Shown in pieces: positions 24,605 through 34,686 of a DNA stretch of 34,686 nucleotides. The notes below the pieces were generated by a model that was given only the letters and a program-made list of their open reading frames with translations, was not told the DNA's origin and searched no databases. The stretch covers positions 1 through 34,686 of the forward strand of contig JAJFGH010000098.1 in NCBI GenBank assembly GCA_021776275.1. The letters run 5' to 3'. The DNA is from Alphaproteobacteria bacterium. Its GTDB lineage: Bacteria > Pseudomonadota > Alphaproteobacteria > GCA-2746255. The position numbers and the translations under genes are program-made. Every line of letters begins with the position of its first letter. The first letter of the stretch is position 1.

Positions 24605-25327
24605 ATGGCGGACGGTCACGAAAACAATCCCTCCTCGGAGGAGGCTGGCGACGGGCAGGCGGAACCCTCCATGGAGGAAATTCTGTCGTCCATTCGTCGG
24701 ATTATTTCCGAAGACGAGGAGCCTGGAGAGGCGAAAGCGGCCGGCGCACCGGATGCGGACGCCGATGCTATGGAAGCGGAGACCGTTGAGGCGGCTGAAG
24801 AAGTAGCGGCAGAGGAAGAAGCCGAGGAGGGGGAGGACGTTTTGGAACTCACCCGCATGGTTTCAGACGATGGCAGCGTGACGGACCTGGCAGAAGAAAA
24901 CGAGCCGGAGGCGGAGATGGCGACAGAAGCGGGCGAGTTGGACGCAAGCCCCGAAGAAGAGGCACCGGAAACGGCGGCGGAGGAGAACGCACTGGAATTG
25001 CACGATAGCGTGCCGTCCGATGTCGCAGCCGAAGCGCCGAAGCCTGTTGAAGCCGAAGCGCCGAAGCCCACTGGCGAGCAGTTGCTTGCCGATCAGACGG
25101 TTACGGCGGCCACCGAATCCTTTACCGAGCTTGCGAAGGCCGTCGTCAAGGAAGATGGGCCGGGCATGCGTCTCGGCGCCAATGGCGACAAGTCGCTGGA
25201 AGATATCGTCAAGGAGCTGCTTCGCCCGATGCTGAAGGAATGGCTCGATCAGAATCTTCCTTCGATTACCGAAAAGCTGGTACGAAAAGAGATCGAACGC
25301 GCCGCGCGCCGGGCCGAAGAACTCTAA
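24605..25327 (+). CDS. popZ: PopZ-family polar organising protein (DUF2497)
   Basis: A 240-residue alphaproteobacterial polar scaffold. It has the three-part PopZ layout: an N-terminal helix EPSMEEILSSIRRIISED (about 20-37) that binds client proteins, a long disordered acidic Glu/Ala/Pro linker (about 38-160, including two EAEAPKP-like units), and a C-terminal oligomerisation helix region LEDIVKELLRPMLKEWLDQN followed by LVRKEIERAARR. In Caulobacter PopZ anchors the chromosome origin at the pole through ParB. It is placed between tolC and valS, the usual context of this family. Confidence 0.9.
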   Translation: MADGHENNPSSEEAGDGQAEPSMEEILSSIRRIISEDEEPGEAKAAGAPDADADAMEAETVEAAEEVAAEEEAEEGEDVLELTRMVSDDGSVTDLAEENEPEAEMATEAGELDASPEEEAPETAAEENALELHDSVPSDVAAEAPKPVEAEAPKPTGEQLLADQTVTAATESFTELAKAVVKEDGPGMRLGANGDKSLEDIVKELLRPMLKEWLDQNLPSITEKLVRKEIERAARRAEEL

Positions 25328-25416
25328 CTCCGAAACAGTTGGACGAACGAGGCTAGGGCGCATCCCGCGGCCGGGATTCGCTGTGCTTGAAAAATGAGGA
25401 AACGCGCCGAAGGGCC

Positions 25417-28044
25417 ATGAAAGAATTAGAAAAAACATATTGCGCGGAAGCGGTCGAAGGGGCGCGCTACGACGCGTGGGAGAAGGCCGGCGCCTTTGCC
25501 GCCGACACAGGCTCGCCCGCTACCCCTTTCACGATCATGATGCCGCCACCAAACGTGACGGGCAGCCTGCACATGGGGCACGCTCTCAACCACACGCTTC
25601 AAGATATCCTCACCCGCTATCACCGCATGAAGGGGCGCGATGCCCTTTGGCAGCCGGGAACGGATCATGCCGGCATCGCCACCCAAATGGTGGTCGAGAG
25701 GCAACTCGCCGAAAAAGGCGTCACCCGCCACGATCTGGGACGGGATGCCTTCGTCGAACGCGTCTGGGAATGGAAAAAAGAATCCGGCGGCACGATCACC
25801 CGTCAATTGCGCCGCCTCGGCGCTTCGCCCGATTGGGAGAAAGAGCGCTTTACCCTGGATGCGGGTCTTTCCGAAGCGGTGACGAAAGTTTTTGTCGAGC
25901 TGCACAAGGCGGGCCTCATTTACCGGGACAAGCGGCTGGTCAATTGGGATTGTGAATTGCTGACGGCGATTTCCGATCTGGAAGTCGTGCAGAAAGAAAC
26001 GAAAGGCCATTTGTGGCATTTCCGCTATCCCCTTGAAGATGGGTCCGGCCATATCGTCGTCGCGACGACGCGGCCCGAAACGATGTTTGGCGATACGGCG
26101 GTTGCCGTGCACCCGGAAGATGCGCGTTACCAGCATTTGGTTGGCAAGCAGGTGCGTTTGCCGATCAGCGACCGTTTGATTCCGATTGTGGCCGATGAAC
26201 ATTCCGACCCGGAAATGGGCAGCGGCGCCGTGAAGATCACGCCGGCGCATGATTTCAACGACTTCGAGGTCGGCCGTCGCCACGACCTTCCTTTGGTCAA
26301 TGTTTTCGACGCGAAAGCCCATCTGAACGAAAACGCGCCGGAGGCCTATCGCGGCCTTGACCGTTTTGCGGCGCGCGAAAAAGTTGTCGCGGAAATGGAA
26401 TCCCTCGACCTTCTCGAACAGGTTGAAGACCATGTTCACGCGCTGCCCTATGGCGACCGTTCCGGCGCGGTGATCGAGCCCTATCTCACGGATCAATGGT
26501 TCGTGGACGCCAACACCCTCGCGCAACCGGCCATCGAGGCGGTGGAGACGGGCAAGACCCGCTTCGTGCCGAAGCATTGGGAAAACACCTATTTCGAATG
26601 GATGCGCAACATCCAGCCCTGGTGCATTTCGCGCCAGCTTTGGTGGGGGCACCGGATTCCTGCCTGGTATGGGCCGGACAACGAAATTTTCGTCGCGGCG
26701 ACGGAAGAAGACGCCCAAGCCGCCGCTAAGGCCCATTACGGCAAGGACGCAGAACTGACCCGCGATCCGGACGTGCTCGACACCTGGTTTTCATCCGCGC
26801 TGTGGCCGTTCTCTACCCTCGGTTGGCCCGAACAAACGCCCGAACTTCAACGCTATTACCCGACGGACGTGTTGGTGACGGGGTTCGACATCATCTTTTT
26901 CTGGGTGGCGCGGATGATGATGATGGGGCTCCACTTCATGGGCGACGTTCCCTTTCGCACCGTTTACATCCACGCCCTGGTTCGCGATGCGTCGGGACAA
27001 AAAATGTCGAAGTCGAAGGGGAACATCATCGACCCCCTGGAACTGATCGACCGCTATGGCTGCGATGCTCTGCGTTTTACGTTGACGGCGCTGGCGTCGC
27101 CGGGGCGCGACATCAAGCTTTCGGAAGGGCGCGTCGAAAGTTCGCGCAATTTCGCAACGAAGCTTTGGAACGCCGCGCGCTATTGCCAATTGGCGAAATG
27201 CGCGCCGGACCCGGATTTCAATCCTGGTACGGCGTCGCTTACGGTCAATCGCTGGATCATCGGTCATGTCGCCAAATTGGCGGGCGATCTTGAACAGGCG
27301 CTTGCGGCTTACCGTTTTAACGATGTGGCCAGTGTGTTGCATCACTTTGTCCGGGGAACCTTCTGCGATTGGTATCTGGAATTCACCAAGCCGATCCTAA
27401 GCGGCGGCGACGAAAACGCGACGCAGGAGACGCGGGCCACGACGGCCTGGGTGCTGGATCAGATCCTTCACCTGCTGCACCCGGTCATGCCGTTCCTCAC
27501 CGAGGATCTGTGGCAAAAGACGGGCAATCGCGATGAAATGCTAATGACATCCGCCTGGCCGAGCTTCGATCGGGGCCTGATCGACGCGGCGGCGATGGAG
27601 GAAATGGATTGGGTGGTGCGGCTGATTACGGAGATCCGCTCGATCCGCTCGGAATTTCAGGTGCCGCAAAAACGTCTGGTCGGCGTTTCCCTGGAAGGGG
27701 CGAACGCCGCCACGGCCAAGCGCATGGAAACCCATGACGCGATCATCAAGACCCTTGCCAAGCTGGAAAGATTTGGTTCGGCCGGGGACGACGGTGCCAT
27801 TCCCTTCGTCCTTGACGAGGCGACGGGCCGGCTTTCGCCGGGGGACGCCATTGACATGACGGTTCAGAAAGCGCGCCTCAGCGAGGACGTCCGCAAATTG
27901 GACAAGGAAGTGGAAAAAATCGAAAAGAAGCTCGGCAATCGGGATTTTCTCGCGCGCGCACCCGAAGACGTCGTGGCCGAACAACGCGCGCGTCTTGCCG
28001 AAGCCGAGGCCACGCGCACCAAAAAACAAGGTTGGCTAAGTTAA
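25417..28044 (+). CDS. valS: Valyl-tRNA synthetase
   Basis: Class I aminoacyl-tRNA synthetase of 875 residues that charges tRNA-Val. It has [16 protein letters not shown] with the HIGH-type motif HMGH (52-55) and KMSKSKGN (from about 529). The editing domain has [18 protein letters not shown] and the [12 protein letters not shown] block. The C-terminal end is the usual coiled-coil arm ([20 protein letters not shown]). The ATG at 25417 begins the conserved N-terminus; a TTG at 25387 would add ten residues without homology. Confidence 0.96.
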   Translation: MKELEKTYCAEAVEGARYDAWEKAGAFAADTGSPATPFTIMMPPPNVTGSLHMGHALNHTLQDILTRYHRMKGRDALWQPGTDHAGIATQMVVERQLAEKGVTRHDLGRDAFVERVWEWKKESGGTITRQLRRLGASPDWEKERFTLDAGLSEAVTKVFVELHKAGLIYRDKRLVNWDCELLTAISDLEVVQKETKGHLWHFRYPLEDGSGHIVVATTRPETMFGDTAVAVHPEDARYQHLVGKQVRLPISDRLIPIVADEHSDPEMGSGAVKITPAHDFNDFEVGRRHDLPLVNVFDAKAHLNENAPEAYRGLDRFAAREKVVAEMESLDLLEQVEDHVHALPYGDRSGAVIEPYLTDQWFVDANTLAQPAIEAVETGKTRFVPKHWENTYFEWMRNIQPWCISRQLWWGHRIPAWYGPDNEIFVAATEEDAQAAAKAHYGKDAELTRDPDVLDTWFSSALWPFSTLGWPEQTPELQRYYPTDVLVTGFDIIFFWVARMMMMGLHFMGDVPFRTVYIHALVRDASGQKMSKSKGNIIDPLELIDRYGCDALRFTLTALASPGRDIKLSEGRVESSRNFATKLWNAARYCQLAKCAPDPDFNPGTASLTVNRWIIGHVAKLAGDLEQALAAYRFNDVASVLHHFVRGTFCDWYLEFTKPILSGGDENATQETRATTAWVLDQILHLLHPVMPFLTEDLWQKTGNRDEMLMTSAWPSFDRGLIDAAAMEEMDWVVRLITEIRSIRSEFQVPQKRLVGVSLEGANAATAKRMETHDAIIKTLAKLERFGSAGDDGAIPFVLDEATGRLSPGDAIDMTVQKARLSEDVRKLDKEVEKIEKKLGNRDFLARAPEDVVAEQRARLAEAEATRTKKQGWLS

Positions 28045-28084
28045 AATCTTTGAAGGCAATTAAGGAAGGGAAGGGGTATCTCCC

Positions 28085-29809
28085 ATGACCCGCAAATTTG
28101 ACGAAAAGCAGAATTTGCCGAGCCGCTACGTTTCCGTTGGTCCGGAAAGCGCGCCGCACCGGTCGTATTACTACGCGATGGGGATGACGGAGGAGGAAAT
28201 CCATCAGCCTTTCGTTGGCGTGGCGACGTGCTGGAACGAGGCGGCACCCTGCAACATTACGCTGAGCCGTCAGGCCCAATCCGTGAAGAAAGGCGTGAAG
28301 GCGGCCCATGGCACGCCGCGGGAATTTACGACGATTACGGTAACCGACGGCATCGCGATGGGGCATGAGGGGATGAAATCCTCGCTCGTCAGCCGCGAAG
28401 TGATCGCCGATTCGGTCGAATTGACCATGCGCGGCCATTGTTACGATGCGTTTGTCGGCATCGCCGGCTGCGACAAATCCTTGCCCGGCATCATGATGGC
28501 CATGCTGCGCCTGAACGTGCCCGCTATTTTCATGTATGGCGGCACGATTCTGCCGGGCCATTTCAAAGGCAAGGAAGTCACCGTGCAGGACGTGTTCGAA
28601 GCCGTCGGCGCCGTCAGCGCCGGCACGATGACCGGGGACGAGCTGCACGAATTGGAATGCGTCGCCTGTCCTTCCGCGGGCTCCTGTGGTGGCCAGTTCA
28701 CGGCCAACACCATGGCGTGCGTCTCCGAAGCCATTGGGCTGGCGCTGCCCGGTTCGGCCGGTGCGCCGGCGCCTTATGAATCCCGCGATGCCTATGCCGA
28801 AAAAAGCGGCGAGGCCGTCATGGATCTGTTGAAAAGCAATCTGCGTCCGCGCGACATCGTTACCCGAAAGGCGCTTGAGAATGCGGCGATGGTGGTGGCG
28901 GCGACCGGCGGTTCGACGAATGCCGGATTGCATTTGCCGGCGATGGCCAGCGAGGCCGGGATTGAATTTGATCTGCACGACGTTGCCGCCATTTTCCGCA
29001 ACACGCCTTACATCGCCGATCTGAAACCTGCCGGGCGTTACGTGGCGAAAGACCTCTATGAGGTGGGCGGCGTGCCGATCGTGATGAAGGCGTTGCTGGA
29101 AGGCGGCTATCTGCATGGCGATTGCATAACGGTGAGCGGCAAGACGATTGCCGAAAATCTGCAAGACGTTGTCTTTCCGACGGATCAAGACATCGTGCGG
29201 CCAACGTCGGACCCGCTTTTGCCGACGGGAGGTGTCGTCGGGCTGAGAGGAAACCTTGCGCCCCAGGGCGCCATCGTCAAAGTCGCCGGAATCGAAAACC
29301 CAAAATTTCGCGGACCGGCGATCTGTTTCGATCGCGAGGAAGACGCGTTCGAGGCCGTCGAAAAACAGCAATACAAGGAAGGCGACGTTTTCGTCATTCG
29401 TTACGAAGGGCCGCGCGGCGGTCCCGGCATGCGCGAGATGCTGGCGACAACCGCCGCCATTTACGGCGAAGGCATGGGCGACAAGGTGGCCCTCATCACG
29501 GATGGCCGTTTCTCCGGCGCGACGCGCGGTGTCTGTATTGGCCATGTTGGGCCGGAAGCGGCGGTCGGTGGTCCGATCGCGTTGTTGAAGGATGGCGACA
29601 TCATCGCCATCGATGCCGACAAAGGCACGATTGAGGTCGAGCTAAGCGACGAAGAACTCGCCAAGCGCGCAAAAGCCTGGAAGCCGCGGGAAAGCGACTT
29701 TGGCTCGGGCGCGCTTTGGCGCTATGCGAAAAATGTCGGCGATGCGGAGAAGGGGGCACTTACCCATCCCGGCGCCAAGGCGGAAAAACGCGCTTACGCC
29801 GATATCTGA
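28085..29809 (+). CDS. ilvD: Dihydroxy-acid dehydratase
   Basis: Fe-S dehydratase of 574 residues in valine/isoleucine/pantothenate synthesis; it turns 2,3-dihydroxy acids into 2-oxo acids. Cys56 (NEAAPCN), Cys129 (GIAGCDKSLPG) and Cys201 (CPSAGSCGG) are the three ligands of a [2Fe-2S]-type enzyme. GGSTNAGLHLPAMA, PTGGVVGLRGNLAP, RYEGPRGGPGMREM and ITDGRFSGATRG are all intact. The 3' end overlaps the convergent xthA gene by 16 bases. As a sugar-acid dehydratase it would also be in the same family, but length and motifs favour IlvD. Confidence 0.95.
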   Translation: MTRKFDEKQNLPSRYVSVGPESAPHRSYYYAMGMTEEEIHQPFVGVATCWNEAAPCNITLSRQAQSVKKGVKAAHGTPREFTTITVTDGIAMGHEGMKSSLVSREVIADSVELTMRGHCYDAFVGIAGCDKSLPGIMMAMLRLNVPAIFMYGGTILPGHFKGKEVTVQDVFEAVGAVSAGTMTGDELHELECVACPSAGSCGGQFTANTMACVSEAIGLALPGSAGAPAPYESRDAYAEKSGEAVMDLLKSNLRPRDIVTRKALENAAMVVAATGGSTNAGLHLPAMASEAGIEFDLHDVAAIFRNTPYIADLKPAGRYVAKDLYEVGGVPIVMKALLEGGYLHGDCITVSGKTIAENLQDVVFPTDQDIVRPTSDPLLPTGGVVGLRGNLAPQGAIVKVAGIENPKFRGPAICFDREEDAFEAVEKQQYKEGDVFVIRYEGPRGGPGMREMLATTAAIYGEGMGDKVALITDGRFSGATRGVCIGHVGPEAAVGGPIALLKDGDIIAIDADKGTIEVELSDEELAKRAKAWKPRESDFGSGALWRYAKNVGDAEKGALTHPGAKAEKRAYADI

Positions 29810-30564
29810 CACCAGATCGGCGTGTGGTCCGACGGCTTTTCCTTGGCACGGGGGCTCTTGTCGATCTCGCATGTTTCCAGCCGGTCGGCGGCCTGGGGCG
29901 AAAGCAGCAAATGGTCGATGCGAAGGCCGAGGTCGCGCTGCCAGGCGCCGCCCTGGTAATCCCAAAAGGTAAAGGCGTGGGCGGCCGGGTGCAGGCTTCG
30001 AAACGCATCCGTCAGGCCAAGATGGATCAGCGCCCGGAATTTTTCCCGGGTAGGCAGCGTGTAAAGCGCATCTTCCGTCCAGCCTTTCGGGTCGTGCACG
30101 TCCATGGCCGTCGGGATGACGTTGAAATCGCCCGCCAGCACGAAGGGCTCTTCCGTTTTTAGAAGGGCCTCGGTGTGGCGCGTCAGCCGGTCCAGCCAGC
30201 GCAGCTTGTAATCGAATTTCTCCGTCGTGACCGGGTTGCCGTTCGGAAGGTAGACCGAGGCCACGCGCACGCCTTCGATCCGGGCCTCCACATAGCGCGC
30301 CTGTTCGTCCGCTTTTTCGCCGGGCAAACGCCGTTCCAGCACCTCGATGGGGGCCTTCGCCAAAATGGCGACACCGTTATAGGCCTTCTGACCGACGACG
30401 GCGGATTTGTAGCCCGCCGCTTCGATTTCAAGGGCGGGAAAATTTTCTTCGACAGTTTTGGTTTCCTGCAGGCAAAGCACGTCCGGCGCGGCCGTATCCA
30501 GCCACGCCAGCACGTGGGGCAGCCGGGTCTTGATGGAATTGACGTTCCAGGAGGCGATCTTCAC
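29794..30564 (-). CDS. xthA: Exodeoxyribonuclease III
   Basis: AP endonuclease/3'-5' exonuclease of base excision repair, 256 residues. All family motifs are present: ASWNVNSIKTRL, LCLQETKTVEE (metal-binding Glu), YNGVAILAK, SVYLPNG, LAGDFNVIP, FTFWDYQGGAWQRDLGLRIDHLL and PSDHTPIW (catalytic His). It is convergent with ilvD, sharing the last 16 bases. Confidence 0.95.
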   Translation of the reverse strand: MKIASWNVNSIKTRLPHVLAWLDTAAPDVLCLQETKTVEENFPALEIEAAGYKSAVVGQKAYNGVAILAKAPIEVLERRLPGEKADEQARYVEARIEGVRVASVYLPNGNPVTTEKFDYKLRWLDRLTRHTEALLKTEEPFVLAGDFNVIPTAMDVHDPKGWTEDALYTLPTREKFRALIHLGLTDAFRSLHPAAHAFTFWDYQGGAWQRDLGLRIDHLLLSPQAADRLETCEIDKSPRAKEKPSDHTPIWCQISA

Positions 30565-30580
30565 GGATGGGGCGATCCGT

Positions 30581-30928
30581 CTAGCCGACGGAAAAGGAAT
30601 TGCCGCAGCCGCAGGACGCCGTCGCGTTCGGATTGCGGATGGCGAAGGCGGACCCGATCAGGTCTTCGACGAAATCGACTTCGGCGCCGGCCAGATATTC
30701 GCGGCTGATTTCGTCGATCACGACTTTGGCGCCGTTTTTCTCAAAAATCAGATCGTCGGCGTTCGTCGCATTGTCGAAGGTGAAATTGTACTGAAAGCCC
30801 GAGCAGCCACCGCCGGTGACGGCGATGCGCAGCATATGGCCGGGCTCTGCCTCGGCGGCGAGCAGTTCGGCAATGCGCTTGGCGGCGCTTTGCGAAATGG
30901 TGAGTTGTGTGGCTTCCATGGCACCCAT
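30581..30928 (-). CDS. erpA: A-type iron-sulfur carrier protein (ErpA)
   Basis: HesB/IscA-family Fe-S carrier of 115 residues. It has the three cluster cysteines: one in VTGGGCSGFQYNF and two in the C-terminal SCGCGNSF. SAAKRIAELL and VDFVEDLIGSAFAIRNPNA are conserved. The start could instead be the ATG at 30919 (three residues shorter); neither has a strong ribosome site. It is 16 bases upstream of xthA on the same strand, so the two are probably co-transcribed, divergently from dgt. Confidence 0.88.
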   Translation of the reverse strand: MGAMEATQLTISQSAAKRIAELLAAEAEPGHMLRIAVTGGGCSGFQYNFTFDNATNADDLIFEKNGAKVVIDEISREYLAGAEVDFVEDLIGSAFAIRNPNATASCGCGNSFSVG

Positions 30929-31086
30929 TCTAGGCCAAATTTCAGGCCCGCAAAACAGGCCCGCTTGTTAGGTGGGGACTGGATCGATTTTATCAATGTT
31001 TTCTAGGTGCTTTCAGGCCGGGCCGGGTACGGGACGGGTGAAGGGAAGCGTTGCGCACGCCCAAAGCTTCCGAGTAGTGTCCGGCC

Positions 31087-32265
31087 ATGGAACCCCTTGC
31101 ACCTTACGCCTGCAGGCCGGAAGAAAGCCGCGGCCGCCGCCATCCGGAAGCGGAAAGCACGATGCGGACGGTTTTTCAGCGCGACCGCGACCGCATCATC
31201 CACGCATCGGCGTTTCGGCGTCTCAAATACAAGACCCAGGTCTTCGTCTATCACGAAGGCGACAATTACCGGACGCGGCTCACCCACAGCCTCGAAGTGG
31301 CGCAGATTGCGCGTGCCATCGCGCGCGCCCTGGCGCTTAACGAGGATTTGGCGGAGGGGCTGGCGCTGGCCCACGATCTTGGCCACCCGCCTTTCGGCCA
31401 TGCCGGCGAGGCCGGGCTCGATGCGGCGATGGCGGCCTATGGCGGCTTTGACCACAACGCCCATACGCTGCGCGTTCTTACCGATCTGGAGCGGCGCTAC
31501 GCAGAATTCGACGGCCTCAACCTCACCTGGGAAACCCTGGAGGGGATCGTGAAGCACAATGGCCCCCTTGCCGGGCCGAAGGCAAAACCCGGCAAGGACG
31601 TGCCGGACGGCATTCTTGCTTACGTGGCGGTGCATGACCTGGAATTGGCGAGCTTTGCCGGTGCCGAGGCGCAAATCGCCGCCCTTTCGGACGACATCGC
31701 CTATCACAGCCACGATCTCGACGATGGCCTGCGCGCCGGGCTTTTCACGGTGGACGAGGTGGCGGACGTGCCGCTGGTCGGCCCGGTCCTGGCCGAAGTG
31801 CGGGAGCGCTACCCGGAAATCGAGATCCAGCGTCTGGTCCCGGAGACCATTCGGCGGTTGATCGACCGCATGGTGCTGGATTTGATTGGCGAGACGAAAC
31901 GCCGGCTGGGTCAGGCCAACCCGAAAAGCGCCCAGGCCATCCGCGACCTGGACGCTCCCATTGTCGCCTTTTCCGAGAAAATGGAGAAGGACAATCAGGA
32001 TTTGAAGGCCTTTCTCATGCGGCGCATGTACCGCCATTACAAGGTCAACCGCATGGCCAGCAAGGCGCGCCGGATCGTGAAGGAACTGTTCGACCTTCTC
32101 CTTGCCGAGCCGGGTTGCCTGCCGTCGGAATGGCAGGCAGACATGGAAGGCCTGGATCCACCGGGGCAGGCGCAGCTCGTTCTCGATTACATTGCCGGCA
32201 TGACGGACCGCTTCGCGTTGGAGGAACATCGTCGGCTCTTTGATGCATACAAGAAAATAGAATGA
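31087..32265 (+). CDS. dgt: Deoxyguanosinetriphosphate triphosphohydrolase-like protein
   Basis: HD-domain dNTP triphosphohydrolase of 392 residues that releases triphosphate from dGTP or other dNTPs. [19 protein letters not shown] is the conserved start. The metal site is His67 in [13 protein letters not shown], His96-Asp97 in [16 protein letters not shown], and a further Asp in [15 protein letters not shown]. Its stop overlaps the argS start as ATGA, a coupling that recurs in alphaproteobacteria. Confidence 0.93.
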   Translation: MEPLAPYACRPEESRGRRHPEAESTMRTVFQRDRDRIIHASAFRRLKYKTQVFVYHEGDNYRTRLTHSLEVAQIARAIARALALNEDLAEGLALAHDLGHPPFGHAGEAGLDAAMAAYGGFDHNAHTLRVLTDLERRYAEFDGLNLTWETLEGIVKHNGPLAGPKAKPGKDVPDGILAYVAVHDLELASFAGAEAQIAALSDDIAYHSHDLDDGLRAGLFTVDEVADVPLVGPVLAEVRERYPEIEIQRLVPETIRRLIDRMVLDLIGETKRRLGQANPKSAQAIRDLDAPIVAFSEKMEKDNQDLKAFLMRRMYRHYKVNRMASKARRIVKELFDLLLAEPGCLPSEWQADMEGLDPPGQAQLVLDYIAGMTDRFALEEHRRLFDAYKKIE

Positions 32266-34019
32266 ACCTTTTCAAATACTTTCAGGCTGAAGTTCTAAGC
32301 GTTATTGAAGAAATGACGGTCGCCGGCACGCTGGCGCCGGAGCTTGTGACGACCAAGATCGTCGCCGAGCCGCCGCGCGAAGCCGCCCATGGCGACGTTT
32401 CGACGAACGCGGCTCTGGTGCTGGCCAAGGCGGCTGGACAAAAGCCCCGGGATCTGGCCGAGCGCATCGCCGCCCAGCTTGCGGAAAATCCGACGGTGGT
32501 GTCGGTCGAGGTGGCCGGCCCCGGCTTTATCAATCTGCGGCTAAGCGACGATTTTTGGTACGAACGCCTTGCCGAAATCCTGACCGAGGGCACGGCCTAT
32601 GGCGATCAGGACCTGGGCCAGGCGGAGACGGTCAATGTCGAATACGTCTCGGCCAATCCGACCGGCCCGATGCATGTCGGCCATGGGCGGGGCGCCGTCA
32701 TTGGCGACGTGCTGGCGTCGCTTCTCGAAAAGGTGGGCTACCGCGTTACCCGCGAGTTCTACATCAACGACGCCGGCGCCCAGGTCGATAAATTGGCCCA
32801 GGCCGCCCATTTCCGCTATTGCGAAGCCCTTGGCATCCGGATCGGGGAGGATGCCTTCGAAGGTTCCTATCCCGGCCATTATTTGAAGCCGGTGGGCAAG
32901 GCCCTGGCCGAAAAATACGGGCGCGAATGGGTCGATGCGGCGCCCGAGACCTGGCTTCCGGTCTTCCGGGATTTTGCCATCGAGGCGATGATGGCGCTTG
33001 TCACCGAGGATTTGAAAGCGCTTGGCGTCGTTTTCGACCGGTTTTCTTCGGAGCGCGCGCTGGTCGGCGCAGGCGGCGTGCAGGACGTTCTGGAGAGCCT
33101 GGAGAGCAAGGGCCTCGTCTATGAGGGGATCTTGGAGCCGCCAAAGGGGATGCTGCCCGAAGATTGGGAGCCCCGGCCGCAAACGCTTTTTCGTTCGACG
33201 GAATTCGGAGACGACGTCGACCGGCCGCTCAAGAAATCCGATGATTCCTGGACCTATTTCGCGACCGACATCGCCTACCACCTCGACAAGTTCCGCCGCG
33301 GCTTTGCCCAGATGATCGACGTGTGGGGCGCGGACCATGGCGGCTATGTCAAACGCATGCAGGCGGCGGTGCAGGCGATTACGGATGGCCGGGGCGATCT
33401 TGACGTGAAGGTCTGTCAATTGGTCAATCTGTTGGAGGGCGGCGCGCAAATAAAGATGTCGAAGCGCGCCGGCACCTTCGTCACGCTTCGCGAGGTCGTG
33501 GACGAGGTCGGCAAGGACGTGGTCCGCTTCATCATGCTGACCCGCAAGAACGACGCGCCGTTGGATTTCGATACCGAAAAAGTGCGCGAACAGACGCGGG
33601 ACAATCCGGTTTTTTATGTGCAATACGCCCATGCGCGCGCGAAATCGGTGCTTCGCCATGCAAAGACGGAATTTCCCGAAATGGATCTTGCGGAGGCGGC
33701 GCTTGCCAAGGCGGCCTTCGTCCGGCTGACATCCCCGGGCGAGCTTGCCATGATCCGCAAGATGGGGGATTGGCCGCGCCAGGTGGAAACGGCGGCGCAT
33801 TTTCACGAGCCGCACCGGCTTGCCTTCTACCTTTACGATCTCGCCGGCGAATTTCACGGGCTTTGGAATCAGGGCAACGAGGACACGGTTTTGCGGTTCT
33901 TGCGCCCCGACGATCTGGAATTGTCGGCGGCCCGGATGGGGCTGGTTTCGGCATTGGCCATCGTTATCGCGTCGGGTCTGGAGGTCTTTGGGGTTGCGCC
34001 GGTCGAGGAGATGCGCTGA
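32262..34019 (+). CDS. argS: Arginyl-tRNA synthetase
   Basis: Class I aminoacyl-tRNA synthetase of 585 residues. The N-terminal Add-1 domain carries [17 protein letters not shown]. The HIGH-type motif is in [18 protein letters not shown] (about 132-149), [14 protein letters not shown] follows, and the KMSK-like loop is [13 protein letters not shown] (about 396). The DALR anticodon-binding domain ends the protein. It overlaps dgt upstream and the SPOR gene downstream (TGATG). Confidence 0.96.
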   Translation: MNLFKYFQAEVLSVIEEMTVAGTLAPELVTTKIVAEPPREAAHGDVSTNAALVLAKAAGQKPRDLAERIAAQLAENPTVVSVEVAGPGFINLRLSDDFWYERLAEILTEGTAYGDQDLGQAETVNVEYVSANPTGPMHVGHGRGAVIGDVLASLLEKVGYRVTREFYINDAGAQVDKLAQAAHFRYCEALGIRIGEDAFEGSYPGHYLKPVGKALAEKYGREWVDAAPETWLPVFRDFAIEAMMALVTEDLKALGVVFDRFSSERALVGAGGVQDVLESLESKGLVYEGILEPPKGMLPEDWEPRPQTLFRSTEFGDDVDRPLKKSDDSWTYFATDIAYHLDKFRRGFAQMIDVWGADHGGYVKRMQAAVQAITDGRGDLDVKVCQLVNLLEGGAQIKMSKRAGTFVTLREVVDEVGKDVVRFIMLTRKNDAPLDFDTEKVREQTRDNPVFYVQYAHARAKSVLRHAKTEFPEMDLAEAALAKAAFVRLTSPGELAMIRKMGDWPRQVETAAHFHEPHRLAFYLYDLAGEFHGLWNQGNEDTVLRFLRPDDLELSAARMGLVSALAIVIASGLEVFGVAPVEEMR

Positions 34020-34686
34020 TGAAGGCGGCCCGGCGTCCGATCGATCGCTCCCAAGCCCAGCGGCCCTTTTTTCTTCGCCGCGGCTTCTTTGGTTTCGTTG
34101 CGGCCCTGGCCGCCTTCGGCGTGTTCGCCGCCATCGTCTGGACCGCTTACGAAGAAGAACAGTTTTCCGGCACCGAAGCCCAGGTGCCGATGGTTCGGGC
34201 CGAAAAGGGCCCGATCAAGCTGCGCCCCAAAACGCCGGGCGGCATGGACGTGCCGTTTCAGGACAAGCTTGTATACGACCAGCTTTCCGAGGCGCCGCCG
34301 ACGGCACAAGTAACCCAATTGCTGCCGCCGCCGGAAGAGCCGGTCGCGCCGCCGAAGGCGCCAGCGGCGGAAAGCCTGGCCGAACAAGCGCCACCGAAAA
34401 CCGAAGTGCTGCGCCTTTTGGAAGAAGCGCCGGTGGCCGCGCCGCATGCAAAGGCTGCGCCGAAGCCTGCTGAAAAAACGGAACCGACCCCAACGCCCAA
34501 AGTCACGGCATCGGCGGCGCCCATCGTGGCGAAGGGGGTGCGCATTCAAATTGCGGCCCTTCGTTCGGAACGGGACGCCCTCGACCAATGGGCCCGGCTT
34601 CAAAAAGCCCATGGCGATCTTTTGGGGGGTCTGACACCCCATGTGCAGCGGGTGGATTTGGGCGCAAAAGGCATTTTCTTTCGCTT
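34019..34686 (+). CDS. SPOR-domain membrane protein (3' end outside window)
   Basis: Open frame from the ATG at 34019, one base overlapping the argS stop, to the end of the window (222 codons). The basic cytoplasmic start ([21 protein letters not shown]) is followed by a transmembrane helix (about 23-43). A long periplasmic Pro/Ala/Glu-rich linker comes next (about 60-165, with repeated PPP..EP and APK runs), and from about residue 172 the start of a SPOR domain (KGVRIQIAALRSERDALDQW). SPOR domains bind denuded peptidoglycan at the division septum. This is the layout of FtsN-like/cell-division accessory proteins commonly found after argS in this group. Confidence 0.88.
   Translation, partial: MKAARRPIDRSQAQRPFFLRRGFFGFVAALAAFGVFAAIVWTAYEEEQFSGTEAQVPMVRAEKGPIKLRPKTPGGMDVPFQDKLVYDQLSEAPPTAQVTQLLPPPEEPVAPPKAPAAESLAEQAPPKTEVLRLLEEAPVAAPHAKAAPKPAEKTEPTPTPKVTASAAPIVAKGVRIQIAALRSERDALDQWARLQKAHGDLLGGLTPHVQRVDLGAKGIFFR

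Noticed and set aside
27878-29545. Long minus-strand open frame of about 555 codons
   Set aside because: Antisense to valS and ilvD, both unmistakable; the translation is compositionally biased.

Overview
The window looks like part of an alphaproteobacterial chromosome of the Rhodospirillales type. The base composition is high in GC, there is a popZ-type polar organiser gene, and two housekeeping neighbourhoods have an order I associate with that group: isoaspartyl methyltransferase - tolC - popZ - valS, and dgt - argS - SPOR protein. There is no CRISPR array, insertion sequence, phage gene or rRNA. Both window edges cut genes (bioB at the left, a SPOR-domain gene at the right).

Layout. 1-2.3 kb: biotin genes bioB (5'-truncated) and bioA, ending in a strong bidirectional terminator. 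2.3-4.5 kb: a Tat-exported epoxide-hydrolase-like alpha/beta hydrolase (minus) divergent from purU (plus). 4.5-8.4 kb: a minus-strand cluster that looks copper-related: a Cys/His-rich small membrane protein, a Tat-exported two-domain multicopper oxidase, an outer-membrane barrel, a Met/His/Lys-rich small secreted protein and a DUF2231 membrane protein with a His-rich tail. 8.5-12.3 kb (plus): an acyl-CoA dehydrogenase, an APH-fold kinase and a DUF6285 protein with overlapping genes, matching the LvaC-LvaA-LvaB set that removes a 4-hydroxyl from acyl-CoAs, then a medium-chain reductase with a histone-like basic tail.

12.4-20.1 kb (minus) is the most interesting region. In transcription order it encodes a ThDP-dependent 2-hydroxyacyl-CoA lyase candidate, a GntR/FCD regulator, a B12-binding mutase subunit, a PaaK-type acyl-CoA ligase, a MeaB-type GTPase, a mutase large subunit and a DUF3237 protein. 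The mutase subunit is not an ordinary methylmalonyl-CoA mutase. It has Ile94, Asp121 and Gln212 where the methylmalonyl enzyme has Tyr89, Ala116 and Arg207, and Ile plus Asp are the reported hallmarks of 2-hydroxyisobutyryl-CoA mutase (HcmA). The cluster therefore appears to activate 2-hydroxyisobutyrate (or a similar branched 2-hydroxy acid) and to hold both known ways of using the thioester: B12-dependent isomerisation to 3-hydroxybutyryl-CoA and ThDP-dependent cleavage to acetone plus formyl-CoA. Two matching palindromes, one before the lyase gene and one before the regulator gene, are probable GntR operators.

20.1-22.3 kb: a DUF3750 protein, a Sel1-repeat protein, tRNA-Asn, a frameshifted nrtS-like transporter gene and tRNA-Cys. 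22.3-34.7 kb: mostly core genes (pcm-like, tolC, popZ, valS, ilvD, xthA, erpA, dgt, argS, SPOR protein). All functional calls come from reading motifs and gene order; no database search was possible.
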